Source: Leguminivora glycinivorella (taxonomy: Eukaryota; Arthropoda; Insecta; Lepidoptera; Tortricidae). From it: a stretch of DNA of 64,000 bases. Each line of letters opens with the position of its first letter. Positions within the stretch are counted from its first letter, which is position 1. The notes beneath the pieces are model-generated. The model saw only the letters and a program-made list of their open reading frames with translations, ran no database searches and had not been told where the DNA came from. The position numbers and the translations under genes were made by a program. Below, in pieces: positions 58,414 to 64,000 of this stretch. Location: contig NC_062975.1 of assembly GCF_023078275.1 (NCBI RefSeq), positions 15,971,141-16,035,140 of the forward strand. Direction: 5' to 3'.

Positions 58414-61400
58414 GTGTGTGTCTGTCTGTGGCATCGTAGCTCCCGAACGGATGAACCGATTTCGATTTAGTTTTTTTTATTTGAAAGCTGTGTTAGTCGG
58501 GAGTGTTCTTAGCCATGTTTCATGAAAATCGGTCCACTAGGTCGCGGTCGGGGGTTTTTCAAAATTTTAATTTTGTGGTTAGGTTATTACTAAATAGGCA
58601 TAATACATACCTATTATACCACATAAGATAACTTATTACCTACTGTGGCATAAGTGATTTATGCAGTATTGTAACACAGTCAACTTATGTGTAAATGTTT
58701 TATAAACAAATTTAAATAAACACATTACTCCTTGTTAACAGACAAAGTACAACATCAAAAGGAAAGAATTTGGAGTGGTGCAGTCAGAAGATGTTAATTA
58801 TTTTAAATCTATTTTGAGCGAAGAACAGGTACTTACAGATGAGAGTGACATACTGCCATTCAATATTGACTGGATTAAGAACTGTAGAGGTAACTAATCT
58901 AATGTTTCTTTAAACTATCATTTTAATCCTTCTAGATACCTTTAGCATGTTTACGTTGGCATTGGATCTATTCAACTTGAGTTGTGTAATGTTGTCTTCT
59001 GTAGCAAACTGCCTTGTGATAAACCTTTTAATGAGCCACTTAACACAAGATTTTATTCTACACACTTCTTACAGATAACAGTCATAATATTTATAGTATT
59101 TGCAATTCAAACTTGACATTGTATAAAATTCACTCAAAAGTATAGAAATAACTAGTGTGTATTTACACACTATTACATTATAACATTTTATTTTTGTGTA
59201 GGGTAAATACACACTAGTGTATTATTTCTATACTTTTAGAGTGAATTACCTGCTGAGGCAATAAAGTAGGTTCTTTCTTAAATTAAATACTGTATTGTCA
59301 CTTAATCTGGTGGGATAGCCTGAGATGCTAATCATAAAAATACACCACTGGTAATAAGTGTAACTTACAAACCTACTGCTCCTAAGTTTATTAATGTATA
59401 ATGTTTTCAGGTCAATCCAAGGTAGTTTTAAAGCCAAAGTCAACACAGCAAGTATCTCAGATATTGGCTTACTGCAATGATCGGAGACTGGCGGTGTGCC
59501 CCCAGGGTGGCAACACAGGGCTAGTCGGTGGCTCAGTACCGGTGTTTGATGAGATTGTTGTTCATTTTGGTTTGATGAACAAAATTATGAGCTTGGATGA
59601 GACATCAGGTAAGTCACTGCCCAGTGCCCATTACAAAGTGCCCTTATTCCTAAAAAAAAAATATCTGTCTTCTGTGGGGGGGTTCTAAAAACATTTTTTA
59701 TCTGTCTTCTGTGGGTGGGTTTTTACAACATTAATGTAAAATAGGATAACACAGAATATATTTAAGTATATAGGTAACACATTTAAAAAAATACCAGTGT
59801 ACACTCATTGACAATAATAATTCCCAAAAGGTTACACGCGCTCTGCACGTTGGCCCATGCAGACTACAAAGAGATGTATACACTTTTTCACCTTATTGCA
59901 TTGTAATAAGGTGGAAAAATGTATACATCTCTTTGTAGTCGATTGTACATTGGACATCTCATATAACCCAGCAACCTTCAAAAATCAAGAGTGAACAGGC
60001 ATCTTCTAAGCAAGCTCACTCCATCATAGGCCACGTCTTTGCCTTTGGCTAGTCTGTGGCCAAGAGTAAGCCCATCTATATAAAAAAAAATACCAATGTA
60101 CATTTAATGTACATTTCAATTTCTAGTTTTCTCACTAAAAAATAAGCGCGTTACAAAACACGGAGAAACTAAAAAGCCAAAAATAATAAACCTTTCAATT
60201 CAGATTTCTTATCGTATTGCAATAAGCTAAACATCCAAATTATAAACAAATCAATTATTTTTGTAGTCGGTACCAGACCTGTTCGTCGCCTTGCTATTGC
60301 CTGTTTGCCCCACCCAACCATACACAGGCTGGTACCGACTCCAAAAATAATTGATTTGTTTATAATTTGGATGTTTAGCTTATTGCAATACGATAAGAAA
60401 TCTGAATTGAAAGGTTTATTATTTTTGGCTTTTTAGTTTCTCCGTGTTTTGTAACGCGCTTATTTTTGAAGGCGGTTTTATTTTTTGTTAAAAAGTTTAT
60501 TTATTTGTTGATTTTTAGTGGTTCCTAGTGATATTATATGTATCAGTCCGAATACATGTACAGTAGTGAAAGAATTATCCTTTAACTCCTAACCATTGAG
60601 GAGTTGACCTTCCATCATCAGCTCAGTTGATTTTTAGTGGTTCCTAGTGATATTATATGTATCAGTCCGAATACATGTACAGTAGTGAAAGAATTATCCT
60701 TAAACTCCTAACCATTGAGGAGTTGACCTTCCATCATCAGCTCAGTTGATTTTTAGTGGTTCCTAGTGTTATTATATGTATCAGTCCGAATACATGTACA
60801 GTAGTGAAAGAATTATCCTTTAACTCCTAACCATTGAGGAGTTGACCTTCCATCATCAGCTCAGTTGATTTTTAGTGGTTCCTAGTGATATTATATGTAT
60901 CAGTCCGAATACATATACAGTAGTGAAAGAATTATCCTTAAACTCCTAACCATTGAGGAGTTGACCTTCCATCATCAGCTCAGCCACATAAAATTATTAC
61001 CATCAGACGTAAATACTGGTGTACCTTTGAAAAATAGACTAAAAACATTACATGTGCCTATAACATTTGAAGAGTTCCCTCGATTTCTCCAGGATTCCAT
61101 CATCAGACCCTGACTTGGTGCCAATGGGACCATCTCGGGGTTATACCGGTTCGATCAAAAAAAAAATTTTGAAAATCGGTCCACGATTCTCGGAGATATC
61201 GAGTAACATACATACAAAAAAATAATAAAAAAAAAAAACATTCAGTCGAATTGAGAACCTCCTCCTTTTTTGAAGTCGGTTAAAAAGCTAATGTAAATTC
61301 AGTACATAAGTTTAAAAAAAAATATTGAAAACAGGTGTCAGTTACATTTTGGCCACTTAGGTATGTACAGTCAACCAATTGGAACCCTAGGCCACTGTAG

Positions 61401-63984
61401 AACTATGTCATAGTGACGTTATAAATCAGATTGAAATCTCTTACTGCTTGTCATTTTGACATGGTTGTAGAGTGGCCTAGGGTTCCAATTGGTTGACTGT
61501 ACCATTGTTTTATTTATTTATTTAGGTACCCTTGCCATAATATACTCATTATTCATTTGTTTTAGGTGCCCTAGTTTGCGAGGCAGGTTGCATACTAGAA
61601 ACTTTAGACAACTATGTCCGAGAACACAACTTGATCATGCCGCTAGACCTTGGGGCGAAGGGTTCGTGCCAAATCGGAGGCAATGTGAGCACTAACGCTG
61701 GAGGCCTGAGGTTGCTACGCTACGGCAACCTGCATGGCTCAATCATGGGGATTGAAGCGGTGAGTAGAAAATATATAGTACTTGATTCACTTGGACACTT
61801 ACTGGCTTTTGAGCGGAATACCTTTTTCAAACAAAATTTGCAGTGATCTCAAGTATATGGGAATAACCTGTACACTCGCCATCGCCATATGTATCGGAGC
61901 GCTAAAGCTGCTCACAAATATTTTCATATGACTCTATTGTCAAGCTGTTAGGGTGTGTTCAGATAATTTTGAACGCCCTTGCCGCTTCGATATGGCGACT
62001 GTACATTGATTTAGTTTATTTGAATCTTAGTTTCATCTATTTGAGTTAAAGATGTGTTTGATGTGTGTGATGATTAAACTGTCGTTTCGTCATTATTCGA
62101 GCCCGTTTGATCGTCCGAGCGTAGCACGAGAGCCGGTAGTGGTCGTCGTTCAAATGTGCTACTTTATGGCCTTGTTGTATAATCTAAGTACTATATGAAA
62201 TGAAATGGTTTATTTTGAGTAATTAATGACTCATACAACTTGTTAGTAGACTTACGTTTATAATTATATATTCACTGCTGGAAACATGCATTTCACAGCA
62301 GTGTCTCATATCCGGCAGTTCAATCTATCCGCTACCATACACAGGATAGGCTTGGGGCTGGCCCCCACCCGGCGCACAAGGCCCGTATACGAATGGCACA
62401 AACGCTCACGAAACGAAACGTTCGTAGATATCTATCTCTATCGCTCTTGTGTATTGGCGCTACAGAACCAGACTACCTTTAGCGGCGTTTCGTTTTCGTT
62501 TCGCGTCGCAGAAATGCCATTCGGCTACGGCATCAGGGATGTACAATTGTACACCGTTTGCACATAGTCGCCATAAAAACAGTCCACTATAATAATAACA
62601 CATACTATACTAATGAGTCTAATGACAGTATTGAACTATAGTAATGTTATTGATATATAATTTTAGGTAAAAGCCGACGGTACTATCCTCGACTTGCTCC
62701 GAACTCTCAAGAAGGACAACACAGGCTATCACCTCAAACATCTCTTTATAGGTTCAGAAGGAACATTAGGATTGGTCACAAAGGTCGCCGTGCATTGTCC
62801 TGTGCTACCTAAAGCTCAAACACTCGGTTTCTTTGGTAAATATACTTTTATTAAGAATACTTGCCTCAATTGGACTATAGCTACAGGCCTACAGTAGTAC
62901 CTAGTACCTACACTTTTACTCTTCACTTATTCAAAGTACAGACTCTTAAGGGTCAAAAATGCCTTTTTAATTGCTATCTCCTCAAATAATTTAGGCAGCC
63001 AGTTTTGTTGTGATCAGTAGATGAAGGGAACTATTGTATTTCGCATTGGTTAAAAATAACTCGAATGGTGTTAATTCTGGTAGTAATAGTAAGTACTTAT
63101 CCCGGTCGACTTGGTCACATTTTTATATACTTATACATGTGACTTGCATGTTCAGGGTTAACCAACTTCGGAGGTAAACGGGGTTATAAACTGTAAGTAT
63201 TGTCCCGGATCTGTAAGTTCACATTTTTGACACATTTGTTTTGAAGTATGTTGCGATGTGGCTAAGACGAATCGTTTGCCAAATCTAACGATTAATTTCG
63301 AATTGGTTGAATCGATTAGGCCCTATGTGCAAGGAGGCGCTTAAACAAATATACGATTTCTATCAACTTACTGAAATGTCATTTGAATCGAAATGACAGA
63401 CTGTGCCACAGCACTAGTTTAAAAATAAAAATGAATGATAAATGACATAATAAGTAAATCCTGCAAGATAAATTAGTATCGTAAAATACTCACTAACGAA
63501 GATCCGCAAAAATGTAACATGTGTTAGATTATGTTTAAAGTAAGCGAAATATTGTTTTTAAGTACTTGATTTTTTAAAATGTTATTACAGGATTTTATTT
63601 AAAATGTCATTAGGTTGCGCGAGTTTACGTATTGTGGACGCTGTCATGTGTCAAAAAGAGGTTCTTACAGCTCTGGGACAATAAGTGTAAGGCCTGAGTG
63701 CACGGTCATACAAGTGTCCTGAGTCGACGCATCATAAGTGGATCATAGAAGTAGGATGACAGTAGGCCCCGCTGTGGGGTGAACCCACCGAACCGAACGC
63801 TTCGAGCGGCCAATCGGGCCTTCTTAAATAAGCCGAATGTTGTTTATGTTCCAGGTGTAAAGGACTTTGACAGCGTGTTAAGTCTGTTCCGCAGCGCTAA
63901 GGCGTCTCTTGGAGAGATCCTCTCAGCCTTCGAAATGGCAGATAACTTCTCCATCCAACGCACGAGCAAGAACCTCAACTTGCC
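58122..63984 (+). CDS. D2hgdh: D-2-hydroxyglutarate dehydrogenase, mitochondrial, 5' part
   Basis: Exons: 58122-58220, 58742-58889, 59411-59608, 61566-61759, 62667-62835, 63855-63984; all GT-AG with matching phases. They give 312 residues; human D2HGDH has about 520, so roughly the last 200 residues lie beyond the right edge. The first 33 residues are basic/hydroxylated and suit a mitochondrial presequence. FAD-binding motifs of the VAO/PCMH fold are clear: PQGGNTGLVGGSVP at about 113-126, GSCQIGGNVSTNAGG at 181-195 and GSEGTLGLVTKV at 242-253. The enzyme oxidises D-2-hydroxyglutarate to 2-oxoglutarate and passes electrons to ETF. Introns hold a Lep1-like repeat, a long palindrome and a tandem array. 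Start choice: the only ATG in frame before the donor at 58221. Confidence 0.93.
58337..58590 (+). mobile_element. Lep1-like microsatellite element, copy 5
   Basis: Same core as copy 4 with the same TGGTTAGGTTATT edge; in D2HGDH intron 1. Confidence 0.75.
59113..59245. repeat. Foldback element in D2HGDH intron 2
   Basis: CACTCAAAAGTATAGAAATA pairs with TATTTCTATACTTTTAGAGTG; an inner TAGTGTGTATTTACAC is also paired. Confidence 0.75.
59865..59943. repeat. 79-bp hairpin in D2HGDH intron 3
   Basis: GACTACAAAGAGATGTATAC pairs with GTATACATCTCTTTGTAGTC; the stem continues through TTTTTCACCTTATT. Confidence 0.85.
59945..60080 (+). mobile_element. LINE 3' end, copy 3
   Basis: ATAACCCAGCAACCTTCAAA through GCCAAGAGTAAGCCCAT matches copy 1; it sits in D2HGDH intron 3. 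Confidence 0.65.
60137..60468. repeat. 332-bp near-perfect palindrome in D2HGDH intron 3
   Basis: Arms of about 140 bp (60137-60280 and 60329-60468) from AAAAATAAGCGCGTTACAAA to TTTGTAACGCGCTTATTTTT; only one or two mismatches seen, with a loop of about 48 bp. Confidence 0.9.
60505..61285 (+). repeat. Element with 119-bp tandem array, four units
   Basis: GTTGATTTTTAGTGGTTCC recurs at 60507, 60626, 60745 and 60864. Each unit contains GAGGAGTTGACC and CCATCATCAG. The tail (TTTCTCCAGGATTCCATCAT, AAAATCGGTCCACG, GGAGATATCGAGT) matches the element at 23275-24545. In D2HGDH intron 3. Confidence 0.85.
61365..61502. repeat. Foldback element with GTACAGTCAACC tips
   Basis: GTACAGTCAACCAATTGGAA and CCAATTGGTTGACTGTAC, with the stem continuing through CCCTAGGCCACT. 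Confidence 0.85.
62385..62530. repeat. TIR repeat of the 3236 family, copy 3
   Basis: Ends CGAATGGCACAAACG and AGAAATGCCATTCGGCTACG; in a D2HGDH intron. Confidence 0.7.
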
Positions 63985-64000
63985 GTGAGTGAGCCCAACT

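Overview
The window is nuclear DNA of a moth or butterfly. The best evidence is a prothoracicotropic hormone (PTTH) gene on the minus strand. It is supported by short GC-rich exons in AT-rich introns and by repeats common in Lepidoptera: CTGT-microsatellite (Lep1-like) elements, tRNA-derived SINEs and many foldback elements. All introns were placed by eye from GT-AG (once GC-AG) sites and checked for reading-phase continuity. No transcript evidence was available.

Layout. (1) 317-21141, plus: 3' part of a NUAK-type (AMPK-related) Ser/Thr kinase gene, about 20 exons, ending in a 3.2-kb exon with a long 3' UTR to about 22250. It shows a one-base frameshift in one exon, repeated exons carrying a FIIPIAV motif, a candidate alternative last exon and an unresolved last splice phase. 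(2) 22250-24800: intergenic, with one interspersed repeat and a 121-bp tandem array inside a larger element. (3) 24805-28582, minus: a complete five-exon PTTH gene, 218 aa, with a 39-nt micro-exon and decayed copies of exon 4 in its last intron. (4) 28616-38460: about 10 kb of intergenic DNA filled with foldback elements, SINEs and LINE remnants. (5) 38465-52949, minus: a complete ten-exon ZAD-C2H2 zinc-finger gene, 476 aa and six fingers, whose introns hold many repeats; a LINE has landed on one splice donor. (6) 53490-57909: a repeat block bounded by inverted repeats and containing LINE remnants and a 100-bp satellite array. (7) 58122-63984, plus: the 5' six exons of mitochondrial D-2-hydroxyglutarate dehydrogenase, running off the right edge.

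The four genes are not functionally linked as far as can be seen: a cytoskeleton/adhesion kinase, a brain moulting neurohormone, a DNA-binding regulator and a mitochondrial FAD enzyme. The most unusual structures are the exon-4 relics in PTTH, two distant copies of one element carrying different ~120-bp satellites, a set of foldback elements sharing GTACAGTCA tips but with unrelated stems, and a 332-bp near-perfect palindrome in a D2HGDH intron.
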